From assembly GCF_000306115.2 (NCBI RefSeq), contig NZ_AKWX02000004.1:62001-126000 (forward strand): 64,000 nucleotides of DNA. The letters are read 5' to 3'. Numbering within the stretch: the stretch's first letter is position 1; the number at the start of each line of letters is the position of its first letter. Made by a program: the position numbers and the translations under genes. The DNA comes from Leptospira wolffii serovar Khorat str. Khorat-H2 (GTDB taxonomy: Bacteria > Spirochaetota > Leptospiria > Leptospirales > Leptospiraceae). The notes beneath the pieces are model-generated. The model saw only the letters and a list, made by a program, of their open reading frames with translations. It was not told the origin of the DNA and did no database searches. This document shows positions 21,421 to 31,843 of the stretch, in pieces.

Positions 21421-21861
21421 ATGAAAATTCCAGTCAAGAAACTGAAAGAGAATGCCAGCCTTCCTGAGATCAAGACGTCCGGTTCCGCGGGTTACGATAT
21501 AGCCGCCTGCTTGGATGAGAATTTGGAATTGCCGGTGGGTGAAGTGAGACTCGTTCCTACGGGGCTTTCTTTCGCTATTCCGGAAGGGTTCCATTTCGAG
21601 ATCCGTCCTCGCTCCGGCTTTTCCACAAAATTCCGCATACTAATTCCGAATACTCCGGGAACGATCGATTCGGATTATAGAGGAGAACTAATGGTTCCTC
21701 TATTGAATCTAGGGAAAGAGCCTTATATTCTGGAAAACGGAACTAGGATTGCACAGCTTTTGATTCGCAGAACCTGGCATGCGGATTGGGAACTTGTGAA
21801 GGAACTCCCCGAATCGGAAAGGGGAGAAGGCGGATTCGGAAGCACAGGCTTCAAGAGTTAA
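21421..21861 (+). CDS. dut: Deoxyuridine 5'-triphosphate nucleotidohydrolase
   Basis: A 146-residue trimeric dUTPase that removes dUTP and supplies dUMP. All five family motifs are seen: GYDIAACLDE, RPRSGFSTKF, TPGTIDSDYRGEL with the catalytic Asp, NGTRIAQLLI, and the C-terminal ERGEGGFGSTGF arm. Length is normal. It begins 5 bases after the M16 protease stop and is the last gene of the rimP-dut run. Confidence 0.98.
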   Translation: MKIPVKKLKENASLPEIKTSGSAGYDIAACLDENLELPVGEVRLVPTGLSFAIPEGFHFEIRPRSGFSTKFRILIPNTPGTIDSDYRGELMVPLLNLGKEPYILENGTRIAQLLIRRTWHADWELVKELPESERGEGGFGSTGFKS

Positions 21862-21908
21862 TCGCTTCCGTCAAGATCCGGAAAAGTCCGGAGACTTTTC
21901 CAAGGTTT

Positions 21909-22343
21909 CTAGTTTTGATTTTTGGAGGAATATAAGGAGATTTCTAGTTTCTTAGCGCATTCTCCCAATTTTTCGTCTAGCGTGGCTAGTCCCGCTCCTT
22001 TTCGGATGCATAATTCCAAATAAGATGCGTCGTAGGCGGACAAGTCGTTTTTATATGCTAAATCCTGAATATGCCTTAGCACCTCGAAAGAAAAGTTGCT
22101 ATCGAATTCCAGGGGTAGGGACTCGAAGATGGAAACGATCTCCTTGCTCTGTGAGTCGTTCAGTCTTTTCCTTTTTCGGGAAACCAAAAGCACATTATTG
22201 AACTCATACCACCAAAGGGAAGGCACGATCGCTTGCGCCGTTTTGCCCAGGGTTCCCAGGAATCGATCCGCCTTACCGGATTGTTCATCCGGTAGAAAGG
22301 ACGCCGCCGCCAGAGAACAGTCCAGGACCCAAAGGCTTACCAT
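21909..22343 (-). CDS. vapC: VapC-type PIN-domain toxin
   Basis: A 144-residue PIN-domain ribonuclease, the toxin of a type II system. The four acidic catalytic residues are in place: D8 (WVLDCS), E47 (WYEFNN), D105 (YDASYLEL) and D123 (LATLDEKL). VapC proteins usually cut tRNA or rRNA; the target here is unknown. Its start overlaps the 3' end of the antitoxin gene by 7 bases, so translation is coupled. The gene looks intact. Confidence 0.92.
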   Translation of the reverse strand: MVSLWVLDCSLAAASFLPDEQSGKADRFLGTLGKTAQAIVPSLWWYEFNNVLLVSRKRKRLNDSQSKEIVSIFESLPLEFDSNFSFEVLRHIQDLAYKNDLSAYDASYLELCIRKGAGLATLDEKLGECAKKLEISLYSSKNQN

Positions 22344-22588
22344 TTCCGTCCTTCTCGGATGAACTCGCCGATATCCACGGATCCGTTTACGCTAGCTCGG
22401 ATTTCCCGGAGACTTTGGACGGCGTTCTCAGTATCTAGATCCGAGGCTTCGGAATAGGGGACCAGTTTTGCTATGGGTTTTCCTCTATGGGTGATCATAA
22501 ATATTTCTCCCGATTGAACTTTCTTGAGTAATTCCGATAAATGCGTTTTCGCCTCGAAGGCGGAAACGGTTTCCATACGTAATGCCAT
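22337..22588 (-). CDS. Phd/YefM-family antitoxin
   Basis: An 83-residue protein with the Phd/YefM fold: METVSAFEAKTHLSELLKKVQ then GEIFMITHRGKPIAKLVP. Such antitoxins bind their own promoter and neutralise the toxin through the C-terminal tail. The start may be the ATG at 22588 or the Met five codons in. Upstream on the minus strand, AGTT-AACA-AACT and a nearby ACTAGT form short inverted repeats (about 22596-22616) that could be the operator. It is divergent from ftsK. Confidence 0.9.
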   Translation of the reverse strand: MALRMETVSAFEAKTHLSELLKKVQSGEIFMITHRGKPIAKLVPYSEASDLDTENAVQSLREIRASVNGSVDIGEFIREGRKW

Positions 22589-22787
22589 AAATAAACCTAC
22601 TAGTTTGTTAACTGGTTTGATTTTTTTTGCAAGTGTAAAATCTCTTGGGACATATCAATTTTCTCCTATAAACGTTTCCGGTTCAGAGAGAGGGGATCTT
22701 GCGTGCGAAATTCTCCGGAATCTGCGTTTTTTTTTGCGGAATTAAGTCTCTTTTCCTTTTTCCGGGCTTTGCCGATCTTTTAGGAGT

Positions 22788-25607
22788 ATGGATAGAAAGG
22801 ACGGAGTCGGGCAGAATATTCTTATTTGGGAGAGAGGAAGGGCGGCCTTACCTTATCTTCTTTTGTTTACCGGTTTTTTCTTAACCTTATCCCTGGGATC
22901 TTTCTCTCTTGCGGAGAACGGAGTTCAGACCAATCTTTTCGGGAGGTTGGGCCATTACCTTTCTTGGGGATTTCTATACCTTTTTGGAAATGCTTCCTTT
23001 GTTCCGGGAATTCTTTTGATTCTCACGGGAGGCATTCTTCTTGCGAAACCCGATCAGGATGCGACTAGCAAGCTTCTCACTATTCCTCTTTTCCTTCTCG
23101 CAGTGTCCGTAAGTCTGAACGTTTTCGGAAATCCTTCTCCGATTCCTTTTGCGGCGAACGGAGGAGTTTTAGGTCAGGCCTTGGCCGTGGCTTTGGAATA
23201 TATTCTGGGCTCCACCGGAAGATTGATCATTCACTTCGTAATTTATTTTTATGCGATCTTGGTCTATTTGAACGAGTCTCCCGTGCATTTTCTGGGTCGC
23301 CTTGTCGCTCAAAGCGGAACTTCTTTCCAAGACATGAAAAAGCAATGGGTGAAAGGCTATGAAGGAGCCAGGCCGGAAGATAGAGCAGGCAATCTGGAGA
23401 ATTACACGAGCGTGTTTCCTTCCTCTTCTCCTTCTTGGACGAAGAATTTGGCGACCTTAGTAGAGGCTTGGAAGGTTCCCAAAGGAGAAGTTTCCGAAGA
23501 GAGTATTCCTCCATGGTTCCGGAGAGAAACCGCGAACGGAGAAAGAGAGTTCGAGCATTCCCGTGTGGAAGGTTTTGCCTCTTCTTCTCCTAAGGATCTG
23601 CAATCTTATATCCAAAAGGCAAAATCAAAAACGGAAAACAATCCCATGGAACCGAAACCTATGTATAGAAATTCGGGGTTACTCCACGGATTCTTCGAAG
23701 AGGATAGGAAGGTATTCCAATTCCAAAGCGTTTCCACTCGGCTCTTGGAGAAAGTTTACGGAACTCCCAAAATGGAGGAAGAAGTTCCTACAACTTCTTC
23801 CGGCTGGAAAGTTCTGGATCTCAGAACCGAACCGACCCCGATTCCTGTTCCGTTACGAAACGAGGAAGAACCGAAATACTTAGAACCCGAAATAGAAGAT
23901 AAGGAAGAGATCCTAGAAGAATCGACTTCCGCTTTGTCTTGGGAGCAAGTCGTAGAGGATGAGGTCGAATCCGATGAGGAATTGGAAGAATTCGACGAGG
24001 CCGAAACCTGGGAAGAGGATTCGGAGGAAGAAGAAGCCGTCCCGGAAGTAGAGGCGATGGTAGAAGAGGTGGAGACTCCTGTGATTCTCCCAGTTGCGCC
24101 GGTTCTTCCCAAGATCCAAAAGGAAATTGCGGTTGAAAAGCCGAAACAGGAAGAATTGCCATTTACTCCGGTCTCCATGGTTCCTACATTCCGTTCCAAG
24201 AGATCCGTATATCATATTCCTTTAAACCGTTTACAGACCAATCCTACGAAAGTGCAGGACGCTCTATTTAAGGTGGAGTCTGAAAAAGTCGCGTTCGAGA
24301 TCCAAAGCGCTCTGAAAGTTTACGGATACGAGACCAAGGTAGTCGCCTGGGAAAGAGGCCCTATCATCACCCGTTACGAACTCACTCCTCCGCCCGGCGT
24401 GAAATTGGGTAGAATCACCTCTCTTACGGACGAGTTGAGAATGTACCTTGCCGTTAAAAACGTTAGGATCGTCGCTCCCATACCCGGTAAATCCACGATC
24501 GGAATAGAAGTACCGAACAAGCACAGAGAAGACGTTTTCCTAGGGGATATATTACGTTCTTCTCTTGCTCCTAAAAATAAGAAAGACCTGAATATCGTCA
24601 TCGGTAAGGATATCTCCGGAAAACTGGTCTCCATCGATCTGAACAAATTGCCCCACTTACTAGTAGCAGGTACTACCGGTTCCGGTAAATCGGTTTGCTT
24701 GAACGCAATGATCGCTTCCTTGGTGCTGAATTTATCTCCCGAAGAAGTGAGATTCATCATGATCGATCCGAAAATGGTGGAACTCTCCTTGTTCGAGGAT
24801 ATTCCTCATCTTCTCATGCCGGTGATCAAGGACGCTCGTAAAGCGACTAAGTCCCTTTCTTGGGTGATCCAAGAAATGGAAGCCAGATACGAAGCGGTTT
24901 CCCAACTCAAATGCAGGGATTTCCGTTCTTATAACGAGAAGGTGGAGGAATACTACCATAAGGAAGGCTACGCTAAGATGCCTTATTTGGTGGTTTTCAT
25001 AGACGAGTTAGCCGATCTTATGATGGTTTCCGGAAAGGATTTGGAGGATGCGATCACTCGTATCAGCCAGAAATCCAGGGCGGTAGGGATCCATTTGGTG
25101 ATGGCGACCCAGAGACCTTCCGTGGATGTGATCACCGGACTCATCAAGGCGAACTGTCCCGCTAGAATCGCTTTCCATGTGGCCCAAAAAACGGACTCCA
25201 AAATCATTTTGGATATGAACGGTGCCGAATCCCTTTTGGGAAAAGGAGACATGCTATACAAGTCTCCCACCTCCGCTGATTTGGCCAGGATCCAGGCTCC
25301 CTATATTTCCGAAGAAGAAATCGAGAAGATCGTGGAGGAGGCCAAGAAATATGGGGCTCCTACCTACGTTGAATTGGATTTCGAGGAAGAATCCGAATCT
25401 GAATCCGCCGAGGAAATGGACGAAGAATTATTCGATAAGGCCTGGGAGATCGTCAGAACGGATCGGAAAGCGAGCGCAAGTTACCTGCAGAGAAGATTGA
25501 AGATCGGCTATAATCGCGCCGCCCGAATCATGGAACTCATGGAAGAGAGGGGATACGTATCTCCCATTTTAGGCTCCAAGGGTCGGGAAATTCTCCGCTC
25601 GGCCTAA
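22788..25607 (+). CDS. ftsK: DNA translocase FtsK/SpoIIIE
   Basis: A 939-residue septal DNA pump that clears and sorts chromosome termini at division. The N-terminal 190 residues hold about four membrane segments. A linker (about 200-470) is very acidic (runs of Glu). The motor follows with Walker A GTTGSGKS (about 627-634), Walker [12 protein letters not shown] and the [12 protein letters not shown] motif. A C-terminal winged-helix gamma domain ([33 protein letters not shown]) would read KOPS-type sites. The motor is complete. Confidence 0.97.
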   Translation: MDRKDGVGQNILIWERGRAALPYLLLFTGFFLTLSLGSFSLAENGVQTNLFGRLGHYLSWGFLYLFGNASFVPGILLILTGGILLAKPDQDATSKLLTIPLFLLAVSVSLNVFGNPSPIPFAANGGVLGQALAVALEYILGSTGRLIIHFVIYFYAILVYLNESPVHFLGRLVAQSGTSFQDMKKQWVKGYEGARPEDRAGNLENYTSVFPSSSPSWTKNLATLVEAWKVPKGEVSEESIPPWFRRETANGEREFEHSRVEGFASSSPKDLQSYIQKAKSKTENNPMEPKPMYRNSGLLHGFFEEDRKVFQFQSVSTRLLEKVYGTPKMEEEVPTTSSGWKVLDLRTEPTPIPVPLRNEEEPKYLEPEIEDKEEILEESTSALSWEQVVEDEVESDEELEEFDEAETWEEDSEEEEAVPEVEAMVEEVETPVILPVAPVLPKIQKEIAVEKPKQEELPFTPVSMVPTFRSKRSVYHIPLNRLQTNPTKVQDALFKVESEKVAFEIQSALKVYGYETKVVAWERGPIITRYELTPPPGVKLGRITSLTDELRMYLAVKNVRIVAPIPGKSTIGIEVPNKHREDVFLGDILRSSLAPKNKKDLNIVIGKDISGKLVSIDLNKLPHLLVAGTTGSGKSVCLNAMIASLVLNLSPEEVRFIMIDPKMVELSLFEDIPHLLMPVIKDARKATKSLSWVIQEMEARYEAVSQLKCRDFRSYNEKVEEYYHKEGYAKMPYLVVFIDELADLMMVSGKDLEDAITRISQKSRAVGIHLVMATQRPSVDVITGLIKANCPARIAFHVAQKTDSKIILDMNGAESLLGKGDMLYKSPTSADLARIQAPYISEEEIEKIVEEAKKYGAPTYVELDFEEESESESAEEMDEELFDKAWEIVRTDRKASASYLQRRLKIGYNRAARIMELMEERGYVSPILGSKGREILRSA

Positions 25608-25707
25608 ACGGCCTCATGGGGGGAATTTTCCTGCTTAGAAAAGAAACCAAGTGACAGGGGGGCCGATACTCTCCATCCTGGAAAAAAAATCCCGGCATTT
25701 TCTCTAA

Positions 25708-26445
<738 letters not shown>

Positions 26446-26456
26446 TAGGGGCTTTC

Positions 26457-27605
26457 TTGGATAGGAGTGCGAAATTGAACCAGAAGCGAGTAGGGCAAAT
26501 CCTTAGAGAGGCTAGGGAAGAAAAAAAGCTCACTGTGAAAGACGTGTCCAAAGACACGAATATCTCCGTTAAATATATCCTGGCCTTAGAAACCGAGGAT
26601 TACGCACAGTTTCCCGGAGAAACGTTCACCGTAGGATTCCTAAAAAATTACGGAAGCTATCTCAAACTGGATACCGGACTGCTCATCAATCTGTATAGAG
26701 GAGAGAAGATCGAAGAATCCCAGGCTCCTCTGGAGGAATTGACTCGTCCTACTTCCAATTTCTATTACGATTTCAATTTCGATAAGAATAAGATCATCAC
26801 CGCGGTTTCGGTGGCAATGCTCGTGATTGCAAGTATTCTAATTTATACGTTCGTGGACGGAGGTTCTTCCGACGACGAGGTGACCGAAGAGAGCGGTCGT
26901 AAACTGGAAATTCCGGAGAGCATCGATTTCATCAATCGTTCCGTTCCGGAAACGAGACCCGAGAGCTTTATTCTCACCTCTAATCAGGGAGTCAGCTTCA
27001 GCGTTTCTAACCAACAATGCAAATTGTTCATTTCATCCGTGGAGCAAGGTTCCGATGTGAACACCGCGGTTCTTGCCTTCAACGTTTATCCCGAACTGAC
27101 GGTTTATAAATTCCGTTTGGCGGAAGGTCAGGAAAAAGTGCTTAGCTATTCCATTCCTGAAATTTCCTCTTTGCGTAGGAGTATCCGGATCACCGCTCAG
27201 AGCGTGACCGGTAGCTCAGCAAAAGTCCTAGTTTCCTTAAGCGAAGAGGAACAAAAACCGGGCGCTACGATCCAGAATAATCCTCAAGGGGAGGATTCCA
27301 CCAAGACTCTGGGTGACGTTCCGATTCAGGTCACCTTATTCTTCTCTAAACCCAGTTACGCCGAATTCATCATAGACGGACAGATGGGATTTAGGGGTCT
27401 CGTGCAAAGCGGAGAGACCAAATCCTTGGAAGCGAAAGATCGTCTTGAATTGAAAGTCGGAGACGGATCCGCGGTGGAAATGATCCAAAACGGAAAACCA
27501 AAGGTCGTACTGGGACGTCCCGGCAAGTTGGTGAAGAAGGTCTACGTAAAGACTCCGAACCCTTACGATAGCACTCAGTTCATCATCAAGGAGCTCGGCG
27601 AGTAG
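26457..27605 (+). CDS. RodZ-like protein (HTH, membrane segment, C-terminal beta domain)
   Basis: A 382-residue protein starting at a TTG with AGGGG upstream. The N-terminal 75 residues are a RodZ-type helix-turn-helix ([34 protein letters not shown], then [18 protein letters not shown]). One membrane segment lies at about 112-131 ([20 protein letters not shown]). The C-terminus (about 275-382) is a beta domain like DUF4115. RodZ links MreB to the cell wall machinery. The order RodZ-like, rimO, pgsA supports the call. Confidence 0.85.
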   Translation: MDRSAKLNQKRVGQILREAREEKKLTVKDVSKDTNISVKYILALETEDYAQFPGETFTVGFLKNYGSYLKLDTGLLINLYRGEKIEESQAPLEELTRPTSNFYYDFNFDKNKIITAVSVAMLVIASILIYTFVDGGSSDDEVTEESGRKLEIPESIDFINRSVPETRPESFILTSNQGVSFSVSNQQCKLFISSVEQGSDVNTAVLAFNVYPELTVYKFRLAEGQEKVLSYSIPEISSLRRSIRITAQSVTGSSAKVLVSLSEEEQKPGATIQNNPQGEDSTKTLGDVPIQVTLFFSKPSYAEFIIDGQMGFRGLVQSGETKSLEAKDRLELKVGDGSAVEMIQNGKPKVVLGRPGKLVKKVYVKTPNPYDSTQFIIKELGE

Positions 27606-27616
27606 AGGCTTCTTCT

Positions 27617-28942
27617 TTGGATAAGAAATTCTACATAACCACTCTGGGGTGCCCCAAAAATACCGTGGACTCCATGAGTATGCACCATTCTCTTTTGGAG
27701 GAAGGGTTCAGCCCGGCGCAAACCCCGGAAGAATCTGACTTTCATCTGATCAATACCTGTACTTTTATCCGTTCCGCAACCGAGGAGACCATACAGACGA
27801 TTTTAGGAGCCGCTCACGCCAAAAAGCAAGAGGGTCAAAAATTGGTGGTAGTCGGTTGTTTTGCGGAGCGTTATCCCAAGGATATTTCCGCTGAAATTCC
27901 TGAAGTGGATCTGGTTTTCGGAACGGGAAAATATTCCCAGGCGGGCAGGATCATTCGCGAAGCGTTTCGAAGGGACTTTTCTCCTCTCCAAAAAACGGAA
28001 TTCAATTCGGATCTGATCGAGAGAATGAAACTTTCTCCCGGGATCGAAAATTATTCCAAACCTTACGCTTATGTGAAAGTTTCGGACGGTTGCAATCGAG
28101 GCTGCGCCTTTTGCATCATTCCTTCCCTTAGGGGAAAATTCGTGGATTCTCCCCTGGAAGAAATTCTGAGAGATACTAGGAGAGCCGTTTCCGCGGGTGC
28201 CAAGGAAATCTGCCTCGTCTCCCAAGACACCGTTTATTACGGAAAGGATAGCGACAAATTGTTGGATATGATCCGCTCCGTTTCGGAAGTGGAAGGGTTG
28301 GAGATCCTACGTTTACTTTATCTTTATCCGGATAAGAAGGCGGAGAAAATCCTAAGACTGATGGGAGAAATTCCGAAGATCGCTCCTTATCTGGAATCTC
28401 CTTTACAGCATGTTTCCGAACGTGTCTTGAAATCTATGAATCGCAGCGGGGGCTATTCTTCTTTCCGGGATCTGTATTCCTTAGCGAGAGAGGTTCGGCC
28501 AGATCTGGAGATCCGCACTTCCTTTATCCTGGGCTTTCCGGGAGAGACAGGAGAAGACGTGGATGAGATCCTGAGATTCGTGGAGGAGACCCGTCCCGAG
28601 AAATTGAATTTATTCGCGTATTCTCCTCAAGACGGAACCAAAGGTGCGGAAGTCGCCCAAACGGTTTCGGAAAAAGAAAAGGCCAAAAGGATCAATCTGA
28701 TCCGGGAGGCACATCTTAAGATTCTTCAGGAAATCCACGAATCCCGTATCGGTAAGGAATACATCGCGATCGTGGACGGAATCGAGGATGGAACCGCAGT
28801 GGTTCGACGTTTGCAGGACGCTCCGGAAATCGACGAAGTGGTCTATGTGGAAGATCCTTCCCTGAAGCCCGGTACAATCGGAAAAGTGAAAGTGGAATCG
28901 TTTTACGAATACGATATGATGGGAACCTGGTTGGCATCTTGA
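27617..28942 (+). CDS. rimO: Ribosomal protein S12 methylthiotransferase
   Basis: A 441-residue radical-SAM enzyme that methylthiolates an Asp of ribosomal protein S12. It has the N-terminal UPF0004 domain (TTLGCPKNTVDSMSM, INTCTFI, VVGCFAERY, giving the three Cys of the auxiliary cluster), the SAM-cluster C159-x3-C163-x2-C166, a TIM barrel, and a C-terminal TRAM domain. 'GCPKNTVDS' is typical for RimO, as opposed to MiaB. It starts at a TTG 11 bases after the RodZ-like gene. Confidence 0.96.
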   Translation: MDKKFYITTLGCPKNTVDSMSMHHSLLEEGFSPAQTPEESDFHLINTCTFIRSATEETIQTILGAAHAKKQEGQKLVVVGCFAERYPKDISAEIPEVDLVFGTGKYSQAGRIIREAFRRDFSPLQKTEFNSDLIERMKLSPGIENYSKPYAYVKVSDGCNRGCAFCIIPSLRGKFVDSPLEEILRDTRRAVSAGAKEICLVSQDTVYYGKDSDKLLDMIRSVSEVEGLEILRLLYLYPDKKAEKILRLMGEIPKIAPYLESPLQHVSERVLKSMNRSGGYSSFRDLYSLAREVRPDLEIRTSFILGFPGETGEDVDEILRFVEETRPEKLNLFAYSPQDGTKGAEVAQTVSEKEKAKRINLIREAHLKILQEIHESRIGKEYIAIVDGIEDGTAVVRRLQDAPEIDEVVYVEDPSLKPGTIGKVKVESFYEYDMMGTWLAS

Positions 28943-29673
28943 ATCCGAATATTAACGTACCGAATACTCTTACCGTTTTACGCGTAGCTTCCCTCCCTTT
29001 CTTTATTTGGTTTCTTTACCAGAAAGAGCAGGCCTATCATATCGCTGCCTTGGTTTTGTTTTCCATCGCTTCGCTCACCGATTTCGTGGACGGATATCTG
29101 GCCAGAAAATGGAAACAGGAAACCGAGTTCGGAAAATTCCTGGATCCGTTGGCGGATAAGATCATAGTGGTGGGTTGTTTTACCACATTCATTTTTTTGC
29201 ATGAACAAATCGAGCTATGGATGGTGCTTTTGATCATCGGTCGAGATATGCTCATTACCACTCTTCGCTATCTTGCGATCCGTTCCGGCAAATCCATACG
29301 TACTACCATGTTGGGCAAAGTGAAAACGGCCTTCCAGATGGGTGCGATTATTCTGATCCTCGTGTTCTTTATTCTGGTATCTTCCAGCAAACGTATACTC
29401 ATCAACGAAGTCTACCAACAGGGAAAAGTCGCCGGAATGACCGTATTCGGGATCGCCTCGGAAAATGCTGTGGGCTTTATCCGCGCTTGGAAAGAGAACG
29501 GGGCTCCCGGTTGGAACGATTTGATTTTCGGGCTGGGGGGATTCGTTCCTTATTTCGGAATGCTTCTCACCACGATCATTACTGTGGTTTCCGGAATCCG
29601 TTATCTTGTTTCGAATCGGGAAGTGATTCGTATCGACTCCATACGGAGGGCCTTGGGGAAAAATGGAAATTAG
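28939..29673 (+). CDS. pgsA: CDP-diacylglycerol-glycerol-3-phosphate 3-phosphatidyltransferase
   Basis: A 244-residue inner-membrane enzyme making phosphatidylglycerol phosphate. The CDP-alcohol phosphotransferase signature is complete (TDFVDGYLARKWKQETEFG with following KFLDPLADK: D-x2-DG-x2-AR...G-x3-D-x3-D). About five membrane segments are visible. The TTG start overlaps the rimO stop by 4 bases. An extended loop with a Lys/Trp-rich stretch (about 160-200) makes it somewhat longer than E. coli PgsA. Its 3' end overlaps trpD by 11 bases. Confidence 0.93.
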   Translation: MNPNINVPNTLTVLRVASLPFFIWFLYQKEQAYHIAALVLFSIASLTDFVDGYLARKWKQETEFGKFLDPLADKIIVVGCFTTFIFLHEQIELWMVLLIIGRDMLITTLRYLAIRSGKSIRTTMLGKVKTAFQMGAIILILVFFILVSSSKRILINEVYQQGKVAGMTVFGIASENAVGFIRAWKENGAPGWNDLIFGLGGFVPYFGMLLTTIITVVSGIRYLVSNREVIRIDSIRRALGKNGN

Positions 29674-30673
29674 ACAAGCGATCATTAAAGTTTTGGAAAA
29701 GAAGCCTCTAACCGTTCATGAGGCGGAGAACGTCATGAATTCCGTAATGAAAGGAGAGGTGTCGGAAATCCTACTTTCTTCCTTTTTGACCGCTATGCGT
29801 GCGAAGGGAGAAACCGTGGACGAACTCCTGGGGTTTTGTCTGGCCCTTCGCAAGAACGCTTTGAAACCCAAAACCGTTTTTCCTTTCGATATGCTGGACA
29901 CTTGCGGAACGGGAGGGGACGGTAAGGGCACAGTAAATATCTCCACCTTATCCGCTCTCACTCTGGCTTCTCTAGGACTGAAAGTCGCTAAGCACGGAAA
30001 CAGATCCGTATCTTCTCATACAGGATCGAGCGATATTCTTAGCAGACTCGGTTATAATACCGAAAAGACCCAGGAAGAAGTGGAGTCTCATCTGGTCACC
30101 AGCGGATTCACCTTCTTGTTTGCTCCCATGTGGCATCCTTCCATGAGATTCGCGGGACCGGTTCGTAAAGAATTGGGCTTTAGGACTCTGTTCAATATGA
30201 TCGGACCTTTGAGTAATCCCTTCTCCCCTCAATACCAAATCATCGGGGTATACGAACCGGAGTTGATGGAAACGTTTATCCGAGTTTTACAGGGACTTGG
30301 GCTAAAAAGGGCTCTCGTCTGCCATTCTCGGGACGGTTTCGACGAATTCTCCGTCTTCGATAAAACGGATTATACTTTTCTGGAAGACGGAGTAATCTCC
30401 AGGAAGGATTTCGATCCCAAAGAGTTGGGATTGGAAAAATTGGAGCCTTCCGAAGTCTTCACTTCGGGACCGGATCAGGCGGAAGTTCTGGCTAGACGCA
30501 TTCTAGCGGGAGAAAAAACCGCAGGAACCCATGCGGTCGCCTTGAACGCGGGAGCCGGACTATTCGTCATGGGAAGGGCTTCCTCCATATCGGAAGGTTA
30601 CAAAACCGCTTTGGATCAATTGACTTCCGGAAAAACGGGAGCATTCTTCCAAAATTTAATTACCAAAGTATAG
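29663..30673 (+). CDS. trpD: Anthranilate phosphoribosyltransferase
   Basis: A 336-residue enzyme of tryptophan synthesis that joins anthranilate and PRPP. Motifs: DTCGTGGDGKGTVNIST (PRPP binding), KHGNRSVSSHTGSSDILSRLG, and FLFAPMWHPSMRFAGPVRKELGFRT. Length is normal. It is separated from other trp genes and translationally coupled to pgsA, an unusual placement for an amino-acid gene. Confidence 0.97.
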   Translation: MEIRQAIIKVLEKKPLTVHEAENVMNSVMKGEVSEILLSSFLTAMRAKGETVDELLGFCLALRKNALKPKTVFPFDMLDTCGTGGDGKGTVNISTLSALTLASLGLKVAKHGNRSVSSHTGSSDILSRLGYNTEKTQEEVESHLVTSGFTFLFAPMWHPSMRFAGPVRKELGFRTLFNMIGPLSNPFSPQYQIIGVYEPELMETFIRVLQGLGLKRALVCHSRDGFDEFSVFDKTDYTFLEDGVISRKDFDPKELGLEKLEPSEVFTSGPDQAEVLARRILAGEKTAGTHAVALNAGAGLFVMGRASSISEGYKTALDQLTSGKTGAFFQNLITKV

Positions 30674-30735
30674 GAAGCTAAAATACTGGTCTCAAAAATA
30701 GACCTAATCAAAGGAATCAGACTCGGTTTTCAATC

Positions 30736-31074
30736 ATGTTCTCGAATACATTTTTACTTATAGCTCAAGCAGCAGGCCAAGCGGCACCCGCTCAAAACGG
30801 ATTCTTAAACATTTACACGATGATCCCAGTGATGTTGATCATCATGTATTTTATCGTGATTCGTCCTCAAAGAAACGAAGAGAAGAAGAGAAAAGCAATG
30901 ATCGAGTCCCTACAAAAAGGGGACGTGGTGATCACCTCTTCCGGAATCCACGGCAAAGTCGTGGAATTTAAGGACAATAACGAGACCGTCGTTTTGGCTA
31001 TCGCAAAAGATACCAATGTATCCTTTAGTACTAGTACCATTTTAAAGAAGAAAGACAAAGAGAAAGAGGGGTAA
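30736..31074 (+). CDS. yajC: Preprotein translocase subunit YajC
   Basis: A 112-residue single-pass membrane protein of the SecDF-YajC complex. One membrane segment (IYTMIPVMLIIMYFIVI) is followed by RPQRNEEKKRKAMIESLQKGDVVITSSGIHGKVVEF, the YajC signature. It is the first gene of a yajC, X, secD, secF cluster. A small GGTCT/AGACC hairpin lies in the 62-base gap after trpD. Confidence 0.96.
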   Translation: MFSNTFLLIAQAAGQAAPAQNGFLNIYTMIPVMLIIMYFIVIRPQRNEEKKRKAMIESLQKGDVVITSSGIHGKVVEFKDNNETVVLAIAKDTNVSFSTSTILKKKDKEKEG

Positions 31075-31116
31075 AATTCCCGCTTCTTCCGATAGGTATA
31101 GTAAACCGGTGTACGT

Positions 31117-31833
31117 ATGAAAAAGATCCTATGCCTTCTCATATCCTTTGCCCTGACCTTCTCGCTTTTCAGTCAGGACGGGGAAGAAATTGACTTCTTA
31201 GACAAGGTTTCCGAACCTAAAAAAAGTTCCACCGCCTCCAAGCAGGGGACGAACGCCAAGACCGTTAAAAAGAAAAAAGGGAAAAAAGGCGCTAAGAAGA
31301 AGAAAGGAATCGAAGCCAAGAAAGAGGAACTCGCGCCCAAAGACGGAGAACCCAAGAAGAAGATCGAAACCGATATTCCTCCCGAGGATCCCGATCAGGG
31401 CAAGAATTCCGGAGACCCGAGCGGCTCGGAAAAGGCCTTAGAAAAGACGAGTGCCAGAGACCTTTCTGCGAATACCGATTCTACGGGAGAGCCCCAGAAG
31501 CCGTATTGGTTGAACGAAGAGACTCGCCTGACCCCTAATCATCTACCGGGTTACGACGCTAGCGCGACCGCTGCTCCCCAGGAAGACCATTCCATACGGG
31601 AAAAACTGGGAGAGATCCTGAAGATCGGTCAGGACAAAAAAAAGGAAGAAGAGAAAAGAAAAGCGGCGGAACAGAAGGATCAGGGTGTCATACTTGGGTT
31701 CTTTTCGGAATATAAGAAAGGTATAATTATCTTAACTATAGTTGTCGCATTCGCGTTGTATCAAATTAGAACCGCGGGCAGAAGAACCACCAAGCGTTCT
31801 CCTGTGACAATCAATAAAGTGAGAAGAGACTAG
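31117..31833 (+). CDS. Lys-rich exported protein between yajC and secD
   Basis: A 238-residue protein of unknown family. It has a signal peptide (MKKILCLLISFALTFSLFSQ), a very Lys/Glu-rich low-complexity middle (about 35-110, with KKKKGKKGAKKKKG), and one membrane segment near the C-terminus (GIIILTIVVAFALYQI, about 205-220) followed by a basic tail (RRTTKRSP). A C-terminal anchor would leave most of it outside the cytoplasm. Placement inside the sec cluster suggests a role near the translocon, but that is inference only. Confidence 0.8.
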   Translation: MKKILCLLISFALTFSLFSQDGEEIDFLDKVSEPKKSSTASKQGTNAKTVKKKKGKKGAKKKKGIEAKKEELAPKDGEPKKKIETDIPPEDPDQGKNSGDPSGSEKALEKTSARDLSANTDSTGEPQKPYWLNEETRLTPNHLPGYDASATAAPQEDHSIREKLGEILKIGQDKKKEEEKRKAAEQKDQGVILGFFSEYKKGIIILTIVVAFALYQIRTAGRRTTKRSPVTINKVRRD

Positions 31834-31843
31834 GAGCTGAAAT

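Noticed and set aside
23756..24215. Minus-strand Ser-rich ORFs in ftsK
   Set aside because: They mirror the Glu-rich linker codons of ftsK.
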